This document shows, in pieces, positions 16,688 to 27,529 of a DNA stretch of 64,000 bases. The translations under genes were made by a program, and so were the position numbers. The stretch is from Bacteriovoracaceae bacterium (lineage in GTDB: Bacteria > Bdellovibrionota > Bacteriovoracia > Bacteriovoracales > Bacteriovoracaceae). Below the pieces are notes generated by a model. That model ran no database searches and had not been told where the DNA came from. It saw only the letters and a list, made by a program, of their open reading frames with translations. Numbering within the stretch: position 1 is the first letter of the stretch; every line of letters starts with the position of its first letter. Where the stretch lies: assembly GCA_029865945.1 (NCBI GenBank), contig JARXAH010000084.1, positions 1-64,000 of the forward strand, read 5' to 3'.

Positions 16688-18140
16688 AGAGAGTGCAGTT
16701 TTTGATGGCATAGTTAAAATCTTTGGTAACTTTGCAGAAATTTTTAAAGAAGGTTGGAAAACAAAATTTTATAAACGCGCTGAAGATTTGCTGCTCATCG
16801 TAAGTTTGACATTATCTTTAGGGATGGTGCTCCAACTTGGGATTTATGAAAAATTATTTTCTATCCTGGGAATTACTTTTGTCACACCCATTTTTGATTT
16901 CATTTTTGGAGAGATGGATTTTACACAACTAATCATTGTTGCATTTTTTTGCACTACTCCTTTGTACATTATTTTTTGTGGCATAAAATCTTATCGCCAA
17001 ATAAAACGCTACCAATTTGGACTTGATTGTTTGAATCTAAAAAATGGTCTTGGACATCAACCCAAAGTGGTTGAAGTAAAAAAGCTTGATCAAAATCGCA
17101 CAAGGCTGCTAGTGAAAAGCACAGGACTTGGCAAAGAGACGTACAGATCAAAGATTGATGATTTGCGGGCCTCCGTGGGTGAATTGGTTGAGTCAGTTCG
17201 TTTTTTTGATAAAAATAGCACCTTTGTTGAAATTTTTCTTGCAAAAAAAGTTTTAGAATCTAAGGTACTTTTCTCTGATTTAGTAACACATCTAAAAACT
17301 CCCTATAGTTTTTTAATCGGTAAATCCCAAAGTGGTGTTGTTACAGAATCACTTGAAGCGGTTCCACATTTTTTAATGGCCGGAACAACGGGAAGCGGAA
17401 AATCAGGAAGTTTTAAAAGTCTACTTTTAGGCCTTCTTGAATCATCAGAAAATTTGGAAGTCATCTTGTTTGATTTTAAACGAGTGGAGCTAAAAGAATT
17501 TTCTATTCTTCCCAATGTTACTTTTGTTTGTGAACTTGAAGAGGCCTTAGGCATTTTAGAGCGAATCGAAGAAGAGATGGAGAGAAGATATCTCTATTTG
17601 GAAAAACATGGATATAAAAGTATTGATCCCAAAAGGGATAAACTCAACCGAATTTTATTATCCATCGATGAATGTACAGAATTTACCGGAAGGGTTCCTA
17701 AATATGATCACCGCTATAAAATTGTTGAGAGGGCGAGACTAATCCTCGATCACCTAGCAAGAAAAGCAAGGGCCTCAGGAATTCATCTACTCCTTGCCAC
17801 TCAGAAAATTGACAGTGATACCATGGATACCAGACTCCAGGAAAACATTGAGGGAAGAATTTCACTACGCATGAATACCATGGAAAATTCCGTCCGTGTT
17901 TTACAAAACTCCATGAGCTACCATCTTCCGGCCATCCCTGGGCGAGCAATTTGGAAGAAGGGGGCACACTATGAAGAAGTGCAGTGTCCTTTTATTTCCC
18001 AAGAAGATTTGGATAAAAGGATTCAAGATTTATGTGACAGTAAAAAGTTCGATCCTATTAAAGAAAAATCCATTCTAAAAACAAAAACTTTATCCCTAAA
18101 AAGTACGAACAAAATGATTAAAAAAGGAGACCCAGCATGA
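16671..18140 (+). CDS. FtsK/SpoIIIE-type DNA translocase, probable coupling protein
   Basis: 489 residues with two N-terminal TM segments (about 40-62 and 85-108), then an FtsK/SpoIIIE ATPase domain: Walker A GTTGSGKS near 238-245, Walker B ILLSIDECTEF near 326-336, and ASGIHLLLATQK as in FtsK motors. Among conjugative elements this type (TcpA-like) replaces VirD4 as the coupling protein that feeds DNA to the channel. It overlaps virB10 upstream and the relaxation-type gene downstream (ATGA). Confidence 0.82.
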   Translation: MTQTSKESAVFDGIVKIFGNFAEIFKEGWKTKFYKRAEDLLLIVSLTLSLGMVLQLGIYEKLFSILGITFVTPIFDFIFGEMDFTQLIIVAFFCTTPLYIIFCGIKSYRQIKRYQFGLDCLNLKNGLGHQPKVVEVKKLDQNRTRLLVKSTGLGKETYRSKIDDLRASVGELVESVRFFDKNSTFVEIFLAKKVLESKVLFSDLVTHLKTPYSFLIGKSQSGVVTESLEAVPHFLMAGTTGSGKSGSFKSLLLGLLESSENLEVILFDFKRVELKEFSILPNVTFVCELEEALGILERIEEEMERRYLYLEKHGYKSIDPKRDKLNRILLSIDECTEFTGRVPKYDHRYKIVERARLILDHLARKARASGIHLLLATQKIDSDTMDTRLQENIEGRISLRMNTMENSVRVLQNSMSYHLPAIPGRAIWKKGAHYEEVQCPFISQEDLDKRIQDLCDSKKFDPIKEKSILKTKTLSLKSTNKMIKKGDPA

Positions 18141-18877
18141 GCGCAATTGCTATTACTGATCGTGATTTATCATTGTTTCACTATTTACACGAAAACAAAG
18201 TGGCCTCGACAAAACAAATTACCAGAGACGTCTTTGCATCATCCATGGATAAAACAAGGAAACGGTTAAAGAAGTTGAGGGACGCAGATGTCTTGGATGT
18301 TGTCTGCCGAGATGAAGACGGTGATAAATCAATTGTCTACAATCTCAGTCGTGGGACAGCGCAATTTTTAAAACGCCTAGATCCTGATTTATTTTTTATT
18401 AATAGAAGCAAAAGTAATTCCGTTATCCATGACCTAAGGCTTGTCGATATTCGCCACCAACTAACTTCTAAAAATTTGGTTACCAATTATTTTAGTGAGA
18501 ATTCTTTGCAAACCTCTCGGGATATTACTAAAAATCCTCAGTATGTTTCTTTTAGAGATTTGCAGGTAGATGCATTAGTGGAACTCAGTAACCGAGAAGG
18601 AGATCATTTGTTTTGTGCTTTGGAATATGAAGCATCTATTAAAAACATGTCTGAATACACAAGCAAGATGAAATTATTTTATTTAAACTCCAAAGTTGAA
18701 GCAGTCTTGTATGTTTGTAAAAATAAAAATATTGAACGCGCTGTAAAAAAAGCGGAGCTCAATGCAATTAAGGATGTCCCTAAGAAAATTTACTACGCCT
18801 TGATTGATGATGTTCTAAAATCAAGTGGGCCTATTATTTTTCAAAACCAAAGTGGTTTTTTTATCGAGATCATTTAA
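18137..18877 (+). CDS. replication-relaxation-type protein (winged helix plus nuclease-like domain)
   Basis: 246 residues. Residues 1-75 form a winged-helix DNA-binding domain (DRDLSLFHYLHENKVASTKQI ... RLKKLRDADVL). The rest has conserved VIHDLRLVDIR, FRDLQVDALVEL and ALEYEAS, resembling the Replic_Relax family found on mobile plasmids. The D...E-x-E pattern hints at a PD-(D/E)XK nuclease fold. No other relaxase is recognisable in the island, so this may process the transfer origin. The family call is from memory of the pattern. Confidence 0.6.
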   Translation: MSAIAITDRDLSLFHYLHENKVASTKQITRDVFASSMDKTRKRLKKLRDADVLDVVCRDEDGDKSIVYNLSRGTAQFLKRLDPDLFFINRSKSNSVIHDLRLVDIRHQLTSKNLVTNYFSENSLQTSRDITKNPQYVSFRDLQVDALVELSNREGDHLFCALEYEASIKNMSEYTSKMKLFYLNSKVEAVLYVCKNKNIERAVKKAELNAIKDVPKKIYYALIDDVLKSSGPIIFQNQSGFFIEII

Positions 18878-19035
18878 AAGTTTTTATATGGCCTTGGGCC
18901 AAATTGTAAAAGGCCAGGCGCAACGACAAGTCCAAAAACTGTAAGTTCTTTAAATCCATAAATTATTTCAACCAACTTTCCAGAAATCAAATCTTTGATC
19001 TTATGGGGGGTACCACTTTTTTAAGGAGAATTGGA

Positions 19036-19506
19036 ATGCCAAAAAGAAATCATATCTCACTACTTCTATTGTTATTATTTTATAGCTGCGCAAGTACCAA
19101 AAAGAGTATCACTCTTGGGATCGCAACTGGTGCAGGAGTGGGTGGAATATTAGGTTCCACCTTATCAAAAGATCATGACAAGGGTGCGATGACAGGGCTT
19201 GCGATAGGAGCAATCATTGGAGGAATTGCTTCATACTTTATTGATGATGAACTGAAGAACCGGGACCAAGAAACAAGAAAGGACACACTCTTTAATTTAG
19301 AAAAGCATGGCGTATTTGGAAAAGTCCCAACGACAAGTTCTCAAATGGATGGCCCATTTCCCTACGGACTAAGCTCCCCAGTTGTGGATGAAGATTTTAT
19401 CGACACCCATGTTGAAGACGGCACAAAACTGATTGAAGGCCACCGAATATGGCAGATTCAAGAAGGAAGTAAATGGAGTCCTAAGAAATCAAGAGGAGAT
19501 AAATAA
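19036..19506 (+). CDS. small lipoprotein with glycine zipper
   Basis: 156 residues. I start at ATG 19036 with TAAGGAG upstream rather than ATG 19003, because a lipoprotein signal begins there: basic PKRNH, eight hydrophobic residues and lipobox FYSC with the acylated Cys at 18. A glycine-zipper segment follows (GIATGAGVGGILGSTL, GLAIGAIIGGIAS), which inserts into membranes. It comes after a 158-base gap from the relaxation-type gene. It could be the VirB7 equivalent or an entry-exclusion-like outer-membrane lipoprotein. Confidence 0.65.
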   Translation: MPKRNHISLLLLLLFYSCASTKKSITLGIATGAGVGGILGSTLSKDHDKGAMTGLAIGAIIGGIASYFIDDELKNRDQETRKDTLFNLEKHGVFGKVPTTSSQMDGPFPYGLSSPVVDEDFIDTHVEDGTKLIEGHRIWQIQEGSKWSPKKSRGDK

Positions 19507-19826
19507 TGTCTGAACAAAAAATTTACGCTGTTCGGGTCGACCATGATTCCCATGAAAAATTAAATATGATGCTTAAGGATTTGATGCAAAGTGATCGCTT
19601 TTTAAAAGTGAGCCTCTTTAAATTTTTAAGTTTCATTATTGATGACTATCATGAAGTTCAATACAAAAAGGTTAAAGAAAAAATGATTTTGCATTTTCAA
19701 GATAAAAGAAAAGTGGCCAGTGATAAGTTGGGATCTCTTCCTGAAGAAGAATTGGAATCTTTTTTGAAGTTGATGGAAAAGATGGGTGGGAAATCAACAA
19801 AGGCAGTTGATAAGGTTGAGTCCTAA
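19506..19826 (+). CDS. unknown small protein, possible relaxosome/DNA-binding accessory
   Basis: 106 residues, charged and helical; its ATG overlaps the lipoprotein stop (TAATG). The N-terminus KIYAVRVDHDSHEKLNMML could form the strand and first helix of a ribbon-helix-helix domain, as in MobC/accessory proteins, but the rest is not diagnostic. Its 3' end overlaps the next gene by about 40 bases. Confidence 0.5.
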   Translation: MSEQKIYAVRVDHDSHEKLNMMLKDLMQSDRFLKVSLFKFLSFIIDDYHEVQYKKVKEKMILHFQDKRKVASDKLGSLPEEELESFLKLMEKMGGKSTKAVDKVES

Positions 19827-20018
19827 GCGTAAACGGATGTACCAAAAAGTGGCCAAAGACTGGGAGTGTCCCTTTGTGGACACCGTCCTAGTTTCCCTTG
19901 AAGAAAAGGAGATAGAGATTAAAATTGACCAGATAGGAATTGTTCTTTATGATTTTTTTAAGTCGCTTGATTCCAGTAAGTGTGAGGGTGTTACCACTTA
20001 CGACAAAGGAGTCAACGA

Positions 20019-20022
<4 letters not shown>
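19786..20022 (+). CDS. small basic protein before the large recombinase
   Basis: Up to 78 residues with a basic N-terminus (SPKRKRMYQK) and an acidic C-terminus. The start is uncertain: GTG 19786 (GGAAAAG nearby), TTG 19816 or ATG 19837. The stop overlaps the recombinase ATG (ATGA), which argues that it is translated. It could be a recombination directionality factor by size, charge and location, but nothing in the sequence proves this. Confidence 0.45.
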
Positions 20023-21771
<1,749 letters not shown>

Positions 21772-21784
21772 TTAATTTTCCTTT

Positions 21785-21813
21785 ATACTATATGAGTAAT
21801 TCTAGCTTTTCAA
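21785..21813 (-). promoter_or_regulatory. promoter of tRNA-Val
   Basis: On the minus strand a -35 TTGAAA (21808-21813) and -10 TAGTAT (21785-21790) are separated by 17 bases. They end 14 bases before the first base of the tRNA. Confidence 0.55.
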
Positions 21814-21905
21814 TTAGTTAGTATTTTTTCATCCATTTTTATAATTAAATATTAAATTTTGTATTAGGATTATAGCTTATCAATCTCACACATTATGAGG
21901 GCGCA

Positions 21906-22604
21906 ATGAATAATCATTCATCATCATCAACAAATTATAAAATTTATCTTATAAGGCATGGCCAAAGTGAGTGGAATGCAAAAGATCTATTTACAGGTTG
22001 GGTTGATGTTCCTCTCTCTTCTAAAGGAATTGAAGAAGCAATGGCAGCAGGACAACTTTTCCTAAAAGAGAATATTCAATTTGATCTCGTCGTTACATCA
22101 ATCCTTCAGCGGGCCATCAAAACAGCATGGTTGATTTTAGAGCAAATGCAATCCATGGCCGCGCCCCAAAAATGCATTTGGGAATTTAACGAACGCCACT
22201 ATGGGGGACTTCAAGGAAAAAATAAAACCCAGATGCGGTCCGAGTTTGGAGAGGAGCAAGTAAAAATTTGGAGGCGAAGCTACCAAACTCGTCCACCCGA
22301 AATCACACAATCTCAGCCTTCGCTTAAATTTGCCCAAGGCCTAAAAGAAGTTCCTAAATCAGAGTCACTCGAAGATACCGTCAATAGGGTGATTAAAGGG
22401 TGGAATGAAAAAATTGTTCCAGAAATTAAACAAAATAAAACCCTACTTATTTCCGCTCATGGAAATAGCCTTCGTGCGCTCATCAAGCACTTAGAAAATA
22501 TTTCTGACGAAAAAATAGTAGAATTAGAAATTCCTACCGGGCGCCCCATCGAGATCATCTTGGATCGCAATTTTAAAGGAATTGAGAGACGTTTTTTGGC
22601 CTAG
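21906..22604 (+). CDS. gpmA: 2,3-bisphosphoglycerate-dependent phosphoglycerate mutase
   Basis: 232 residues. The phosphohistidine motif LIRHGQSEWN is near 15-24, followed by LFTGWVDVPLSSKG, the conserved FNERHYGGLQG and the second His in ISAHGNSLRALIKHL. This is the dPGM family that interconverts 3- and 2-phosphoglycerate in glycolysis. Length is slightly under E. coli GpmA (250). GAGGG lies before the ATG. It is the first chromosomal gene after the island and tRNA. Confidence 0.93.
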   Translation: MNNHSSSSTNYKIYLIRHGQSEWNAKDLFTGWVDVPLSSKGIEEAMAAGQLFLKENIQFDLVVTSILQRAIKTAWLILEQMQSMAAPQKCIWEFNERHYGGLQGKNKTQMRSEFGEEQVKIWRRSYQTRPPEITQSQPSLKFAQGLKEVPKSESLEDTVNRVIKGWNEKIVPEIKQNKTLLISAHGNSLRALIKHLENISDEKIVELEIPTGRPIEIILDRNFKGIERRFLA

Positions 22605-22697
22605 TAGCCTCATTACGTGGCCTCTTCGCGCAACAAAAGTTATATTAATAATGAGAATTTGAATTTTAACTTTTTTTACATTGATAAAGGAGTACCT

Positions 22698-23309
22698 ATG
22701 AGTTTTCCCTTCCCTGAGCTTGCTTATTCTTATGATGCCCTCGAACCTCATTTTGATGCTATGACCATGGAGATTCACCACAGTCGGCATCATAAAACTT
22801 ATTTCACGAATTTTACGACTGCGATTCAAGGAACGCCTTTAGCAGAACAAACTTGGGCCCAAATTTTCGCACAAGTATCTAAGCACCCCTTAGTCATTCG
22901 CAATCATGGTGGTGGCCATTATAATCACACAATGTTTTGGAACTGTTTGGCGCCAAAGGCCGGTGGACTTCCGAGTGGAAAAATCGCTGATGCCATTAAT
23001 AAAACTTGGGGAACATTTGATAGTTTTCGAGAGAAATTTAATGCGGCGGCCACAACTCGTTTTGGTTCTGGTTTTGCCTGGCTCATCGTCAATGCAAAAA
23101 ATGAACTAGAAATTACATCCACTGCCAATCAAGATAATCCCTTGATGGACACCGAGACAGTGCGAGGAACTCCGGTTCTTTGTTTAGATGTTTGGGAGCA
23201 TGCCTATTATTTGAAGTATCAAAATAAGCGTCCAGATTACATCACAGCGTTTTGGAATTTAGTGAATTGGAAATTCGTAAATTCTGAATTAGAAAAATGT
23301 CTTAAGTAG
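22698..23309 (+). CDS. sodA: superoxide dismutase (Mn/Fe type)
   Basis: 203 residues; AAAGGAG lies 7 bases before ATG 22698. Metal ligands are His in MEIHHSRHHKTY, His in GGHYNHTMFW, and Asp and His in DVWEHAYY. The second-sphere Gln is in TANQDNP, the Mn-type arrangement, although metal use cannot be fixed by eye. No signal peptide is seen, so it is cytosolic. It lies about 94 bases after gpmA and 9 bases before the proC-like gene. Confidence 0.93.
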   Translation: MSFPFPELAYSYDALEPHFDAMTMEIHHSRHHKTYFTNFTTAIQGTPLAEQTWAQIFAQVSKHPLVIRNHGGGHYNHTMFWNCLAPKAGGLPSGKIADAINKTWGTFDSFREKFNAAATTRFGSGFAWLIVNAKNELEITSTANQDNPLMDTETVRGTPVLCLDVWEHAYYLKYQNKRPDYITAFWNLVNWKFVNSELEKCLK

Positions 23310-23318
23310 TCACCAAGT

Positions 23319-24242
23319 TTGAAAAAAAAAGTCATTAGAAAAAAAAACATTCTTATCATCGGCTGTGGAAACATGGCCGATGCTATTTTGACTGGGCGCA
23401 AAAAATCCCAAAAAGAAAATCCGCTCTGCCAATACTTATTTTTTAATCGCTCCTACGAGAAAGCTCAAAAATTTGCCAAAAAGTTTGGGGGCAAATCCAT
23501 TAAGCAATTACCGCTCATCAAAGAAGATCAAAAGCTTGAGGCCATTTTTTTACTGGTAAAGCCACAAAATTTTTTAGATCTAGCAGAGGAGTTAGTTCCA
23601 TTTTTGAAGCGCTACCACACGAACCATCCAAACGTGGCGATTATTTCTTTCATGGCAGCTGTCCAGTCCCCTTTATTGAGCGAGGTTTTAAAAGTTCCCT
23701 TAAGTTCCATCTTTAGAATCATGCCCCACATGGGAGTGGCCCACGGTCTTGGGTCTAGTTATCTCTTTCATGCTTTATTGCCCTCTTCCGTTGAGAGTAA
23801 AGTTTCAAAAACAACACTTTCCCTCATGTCCCGTTTTTGGTCTCCTTTAGGTGGCCTTCACTTCACCACAAATGAAAAAATTATCGATGACGGTGTTGCT
23901 ATCTTGGGTTCTGCACCAGCACTTCTCGCCACCTTAATTATGTCGCTTGCCGATGCACACCCTCCCACGCTCATTCCTGATTCCCAGAAATTTCAAATTT
24001 TAAGTGAATGTTTAAAATTACTTTGTGAATGGCAGACTTCAGGCCAATCTTGGGAAGAGCTTGTGAAAAAAGTAAGTTCTGCAAAAGGCGTTACCCAGGC
24101 CGCCATAGAAAAATGGAATTCCCTCAATCTTCCTAAGATCGTTAAGGAGGGGATCGATAGAATGCATCAACGGACAAAAGAAATGGCAGAAGAAATTCAA
24201 GCATTAAGAGATAGAAAAAAAACAATGCAAATACTCAAGTAA
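23319..24242 (+). CDS. proC: pyrroline-5-carboxylate reductase-like protein
   Basis: 307 residues with probable TTG start 9 bases after the dismutase stop. The Rossmann motif IIGCGNMADAIL begins near residue 13. The following pattern (LLVKPQ, SFMAAV, RIMPHMG, GSAPALLATLI, KGVTQAAIEKW) is the ProC family in order. It catalyses the last step of proline synthesis with NAD(P)H. Two signature sites differ from typical ProC: MPN reads MPH, and GSGPAY reads GSAPAL. Length exceeds the usual 270 by a C-terminal helical tail. It is probably proC, possibly a divergent paralogue. Confidence 0.75.
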   Translation: MKKKVIRKKNILIIGCGNMADAILTGRKKSQKENPLCQYLFFNRSYEKAQKFAKKFGGKSIKQLPLIKEDQKLEAIFLLVKPQNFLDLAEELVPFLKRYHTNHPNVAIISFMAAVQSPLLSEVLKVPLSSIFRIMPHMGVAHGLGSSYLFHALLPSSVESKVSKTTLSLMSRFWSPLGGLHFTTNEKIIDDGVAILGSAPALLATLIMSLADAHPPTLIPDSQKFQILSECLKLLCEWQTSGQSWEELVKKVSSAKGVTQAAIEKWNSLNLPKIVKEGIDRMHQRTKEMAEEIQALRDRKKTMQILK

Positions 24243-24301
24243 ATTAGTCTTCTACCGATAAGGTCGTACTAGAAATAGTTTTGATTCTTATTGGTAGGTA
24301 A

Positions 24302-25231
24302 ATGAATAATACAATTAGGGCCTATCTCTCCTGCCTCTTCTGTTTTTGCCACTTTTTAGTGGCATGTGGAAAATCATCTTCAACTTCTTCAAATAATTCT
24401 AGTTCCATTTTTTACGCTGATAGCAGTGGGCCACTATTAAATTCAGATCCTAATACTTTATCAACCACTCTTCCCTTGGAGATAGTGCCTTATGGAGAAC
24501 CTAATCTCTCTACCAGTGGAAGTTCTGGGCCACCTATTCCCGTTTCCATCATATTTGCGAGAACCCAAAATGAGATTCTTACAGATCAACCAGAGGAAAA
24601 GGCCGATATCATTATTGAAGAATTGAATAAAGCGTTTGTCTTGCAAGACGTTTCATTAATGAAATTTGTAAAACATAGCGTACAAGTAAAAATGGATGAG
24701 CAATATTTTTATACATCCTGTGAGGAAATTATCAATATTGCTCCCATTTATAGTGTACCTAATACGATAACAATCTTCATCACAAATCATTTATCTGGAA
24801 GTTGTGCAGGATCAGCATTTTTATTTCCATCCATCGATCAAAATCGGGCGTTTATCTTATTAAAATATAAACTACCCTTTGTGGATAAAAGTTTCGTTTC
24901 TCTCGCCCATGAATTTGGCCACATTATCGGTCTCTTTCATTCAGGAGTTTCCAGTAATCCCTTTGGCCTAAAAACATTTAATAGTCTCCTTGATCTTGCG
25001 GCCAATTCTCCTGATCGATGTCCTTTTGATTTTATGTATTATATGAGTAATCAACCTGGCCAAACGAATGTGAACATTGGCGGAGTTTCCTTTAATCCCT
25101 ACGACAACATGATGTATCAAAGTTTTAATCCTGCGGTCGGTAAAACGTTTTTTACTAGTGGCTACGACTATAGTGTTTCCTGGGCAGCTCATTGTTGGTT
25201 CCTGTTAAATCAGGCCCAATTTGCGCAATAA
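24302..25231 (+). CDS. secreted lipoprotein zinc metalloprotease
   Basis: 309 residues with lipoprotein signal (FLVACGK, acylated Cys about 22) and a Ser/Asn-rich linker. The catalytic domain has the metzincin zinc motif HEFGHIIGLFH near residue 203-213 (HExxHxxGxxH). A following Met in DNMMYQSF could be the Met-turn. Cysteine pairs suit an exported protein. It would sit at the outer membrane and cut extracellular or prey proteins; the target is unknown. Confidence 0.75.
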   Translation: MNNTIRAYLSCLFCFCHFLVACGKSSSTSSNNSSSIFYADSSGPLLNSDPNTLSTTLPLEIVPYGEPNLSTSGSSGPPIPVSIIFARTQNEILTDQPEEKADIIIEELNKAFVLQDVSLMKFVKHSVQVKMDEQYFYTSCEEIINIAPIYSVPNTITIFITNHLSGSCAGSAFLFPSIDQNRAFILLKYKLPFVDKSFVSLAHEFGHIIGLFHSGVSSNPFGLKTFNSLLDLAANSPDRCPFDFMYYMSNQPGQTNVNIGGVSFNPYDNMMYQSFNPAVGKTFFTSGYDYSVSWAAHCWFLLNQAQFAQ

Positions 25232-25272
25232 AAAATGAAGTTGAAGTTAATTGCATCTCAAAAAGGTCAACG

Positions 25273-26226
25273 ATGAACTTCAGAAAATGGATCATTGCTA
25301 AAATTTTTTTCATGATGGCCATGCCCGTTTTTTCTCAAGTTAAATATGAGTATGTGGTTGAGCAGTTGAATAACATCCACGGTTCTCATTGGTCAGACCT
25401 AGTGAAGCGAGACGAAGATAAAATGATAATCAGAAATATCTTAAGAAAAATAATTGAGAACAGTGAATTTCATTCATCAGAATTACTTTCTACTCAAGTC
25501 AATGCCATTGCCGAATTTGGGCATTTCGTTTCCTCTGATCAAAATGGTTATTTGCTTGAGGAAGAAAAATCACTCATCCTAAGTAAAGAAGAGCTAATGA
25601 AAACATCTCAATCTCACTCACCATTGATGGAATTTTGGAAGAATTCAGGAACTCTCGATGGATTTGATTATTTAAGAATAAATTTTCAGTCGCTTCCTCC
25701 AGAAAATCGAGCACTGAAATACTACACACTTCGTATCATGAGTGAAACGTTAGGTAATGATTTTGGATATTCAGAAAAATCCGTACTTTCTAAAAAAATG
25801 ACTGATGCTGATCTTTACGGAGGAATGCATTTTCGTCCAAACTTATCAGTAAAACTTTATGAACGAAATAATAAGGAAGAGTGGAGCAAAAGAAAATATA
25901 TACTTGAAAAACTAATCATGCAGTTTCGCCAAGATGTTTCAACAACTAATCCCAAATTATTGGGGCCAGTAGATCAACTTGCCATGCAAGTATCAAATAT
26001 CCCAACCACAAAGGAAAAGGATTTCGTCGTTCTTAACAATCTCAAAGATGAAAATCCTTTGCCATTAATAAAAGAAAAAAATACAAAAAAAGCCGAACGC
26101 AGTATCGCTAGCAGGCAAGATGAAGAGGAATTAGAAGACGAAAGTCCACTTAGAATATTTTTCTTATTTATCATTATGTTGTTTGGTTTTTTTACCGGCC
26201 TATTTTTCTTTATGAGAAAAAAATAA
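25273..26226 (+). CDS. secreted protein with C-terminal membrane anchor, unknown function
   Basis: 317 residues. I start at ATG 25273 (AAAAGG 6 bases upstream), which gives a signal peptide ending VFSQ. The body is mixed and charged without known motifs (a YYTLRIMSETLGNDFGY region around 160). An acidic linker (DEEELEDESP) leads into a C-terminal TM helix with a final RKK, so the protein is probably held in the inner membrane facing the periplasm. It follows the metalloprotease by 41 bases and may be co-transcribed with it. Confidence 0.7.
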   Translation: MNFRKWIIAKIFFMMAMPVFSQVKYEYVVEQLNNIHGSHWSDLVKRDEDKMIIRNILRKIIENSEFHSSELLSTQVNAIAEFGHFVSSDQNGYLLEEEKSLILSKEELMKTSQSHSPLMEFWKNSGTLDGFDYLRINFQSLPPENRALKYYTLRIMSETLGNDFGYSEKSVLSKKMTDADLYGGMHFRPNLSVKLYERNNKEEWSKRKYILEKLIMQFRQDVSTTNPKLLGPVDQLAMQVSNIPTTKEKDFVVLNNLKDENPLPLIKEKNTKKAERSIASRQDEEELEDESPLRIFFLFIIMLFGFFTGLFFFMRKK

Positions 26227-26229
26227 TGA

Positions 26230-26354
26230 TACCAATTATGTAAAATAATCGGATGTTAGGAGAGCAAGAGCGAAGCACCGATACGTGCTACTGCACGTCG
26301 CAGGTGCTGAGATCGTAGCTCGACAACACAGACGGTTTTTTTACGTAATTGGTA
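26230..26354 (+). repeat. hairpin element, copy A
   Basis: A 125-base element with 16-bp terminal inverted repeats (TACCAATTATGTAAAA at 26230-26245; its complement with one mismatch at 26339-26354). Inside is TAGGAG (26256-26261) and a 23-base block 26283-26305 containing ACGTGC-TACT-GCACGT then CGCAGGT. That block is identical to copy B on the other strand. It fills the whole gap between two converging genes, ending exactly at the dus stop codon. Confidence 0.8.
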
Positions 26355-27458
26355 CTAGCCGTGTCCGGAAGTCATAAAACTATCGGAAAATTCGATACGC
26401 TTCTTAGACTCATGTAATTCTAATTGTAGAAAATAATCTTCTGTCATCTTTAGTGTGTCTTGATAATCTTGAGAGTTTAAGACTTTAGTGCGAAAAGAAA
26501 CCGCGTGAGGAAAACCTGTGGAAAACCAGGCCAAAAATTTTTTTAACTGAATTTGTAGTACTCTCTGATTATCAATATATTTTTCCATGATCTGTTTTAA
26601 TTCTTGAATGATAATCCAGTAATCCCTACCGCCAAATTGGGAATAAATATTTTCATCCCTCAAAGATGCATCATCGGAAAAATCTCTCCACGCCTCAGCA
26701 AAAATAAAAGGATTGCGAAGCGCCCCTCGCCCCACCATGTAGGCCGAAAAATTTCTTTCCTTATAGGTCGTATGGAGCGCTCGTGGACTATGGAGATCGC
26801 CATTACCAATCACAGGAATGTTCACGGCCGCCTGGCACTTATCCATGTAATCCCAATCCGCTAAACCGGTGTACTGTTGATTACGCGTTCGACCATGAAT
26901 GGCCACGAATTCCACGCCACACCCTTGAGCAATGCGAAGGATTTCGTCGGCATTACGACTATCTAAATCCCATCCCGTTCTTATTTTTATGGTAAAAGGA
27001 ATTTTTATGGCCCTCTTAATCGTCGTAAAAATTTTTTCAAGTCCCGCAACATTTTGAAGTAGCGCTGCGCCTCCGCCCTTGGTTACCACTTTTTTTACAG
27101 GGCATCCCATATTGAGATCAATCCATTTTGGGCCATAACTTTCAGCAACCTGCGCAGCGGCCGCAATTTCATCACCATCATCTCCAAAAAGTTGAATCCC
27201 TACCGATTTCTCTTCCGGATCTACTCGCAACATATCTAAGGTCATTTTATTTTTATAAAGAATTCCATGACAAGAAATGAGCTCACTAACCGTCGCACCT
27301 GCGCCCAATCGCTCCATGAGTAATCGAAAAGGAGCACTACCAATCGCTGCCATAGGTGCCAACACAAAAGGAGATTGAAAATGAATTTCTCCTAAAGACA
27401 CCTTGGGTGCCCGGTTTAAAAGGGAAGAAAGTTTATTTTGAAGGGGTAGGGACGTCAT
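26355..27458 (-). CDS. dus: tRNA-dihydrouridine synthase
   Basis: 367 residues of the Dus family: FMN-barrel start FVLAPMAAIGSAPFRLL, VSELISCHG, IQLFGDD, and the signature IDLNMGCPVKKVVTKGGGAALL with its catalytic Cys. Then come IKIRTGWD, EFVAIHGRTRNQQYTG and PVIGNGD. It reduces uridine to dihydrouridine in tRNA using FMN and NADPH. DusB-like by overall pattern, but the subgroup is not certain. Its stop codon abuts hairpin element A. Confidence 0.92.
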   Translation of the reverse strand: MTSLPLQNKLSSLLNRAPKVSLGEIHFQSPFVLAPMAAIGSAPFRLLMERLGAGATVSELISCHGILYKNKMTLDMLRVDPEEKSVGIQLFGDDGDEIAAAAQVAESYGPKWIDLNMGCPVKKVVTKGGGAALLQNVAGLEKIFTTIKRAIKIPFTIKIRTGWDLDSRNADEILRIAQGCGVEFVAIHGRTRNQQYTGLADWDYMDKCQAAVNIPVIGNGDLHSPRALHTTYKERNFSAYMVGRGALRNPFIFAEAWRDFSDDASLRDENIYSQFGGRDYWIIIQELKQIMEKYIDNQRVLQIQLKKFLAWFSTGFPHAVSFRTKVLNSQDYQDTLKMTEDYFLQLELHESKKRIEFSDSFMTSGHG

Positions 27459-27529
27459 GCTAATATGTTCTCTATTCTTAACGATCTATCATTATTCATC
27501 ATAGAAGTAAAAAGGCATGGATTTTTTTT

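Noticed and set aside
19003-19035. Earlier ATG for the island lipoprotein
   Set aside because: It would put 11 residues with two Arg before the lipoprotein signal and would cover the good TAAGGAG site used by ATG 19036.
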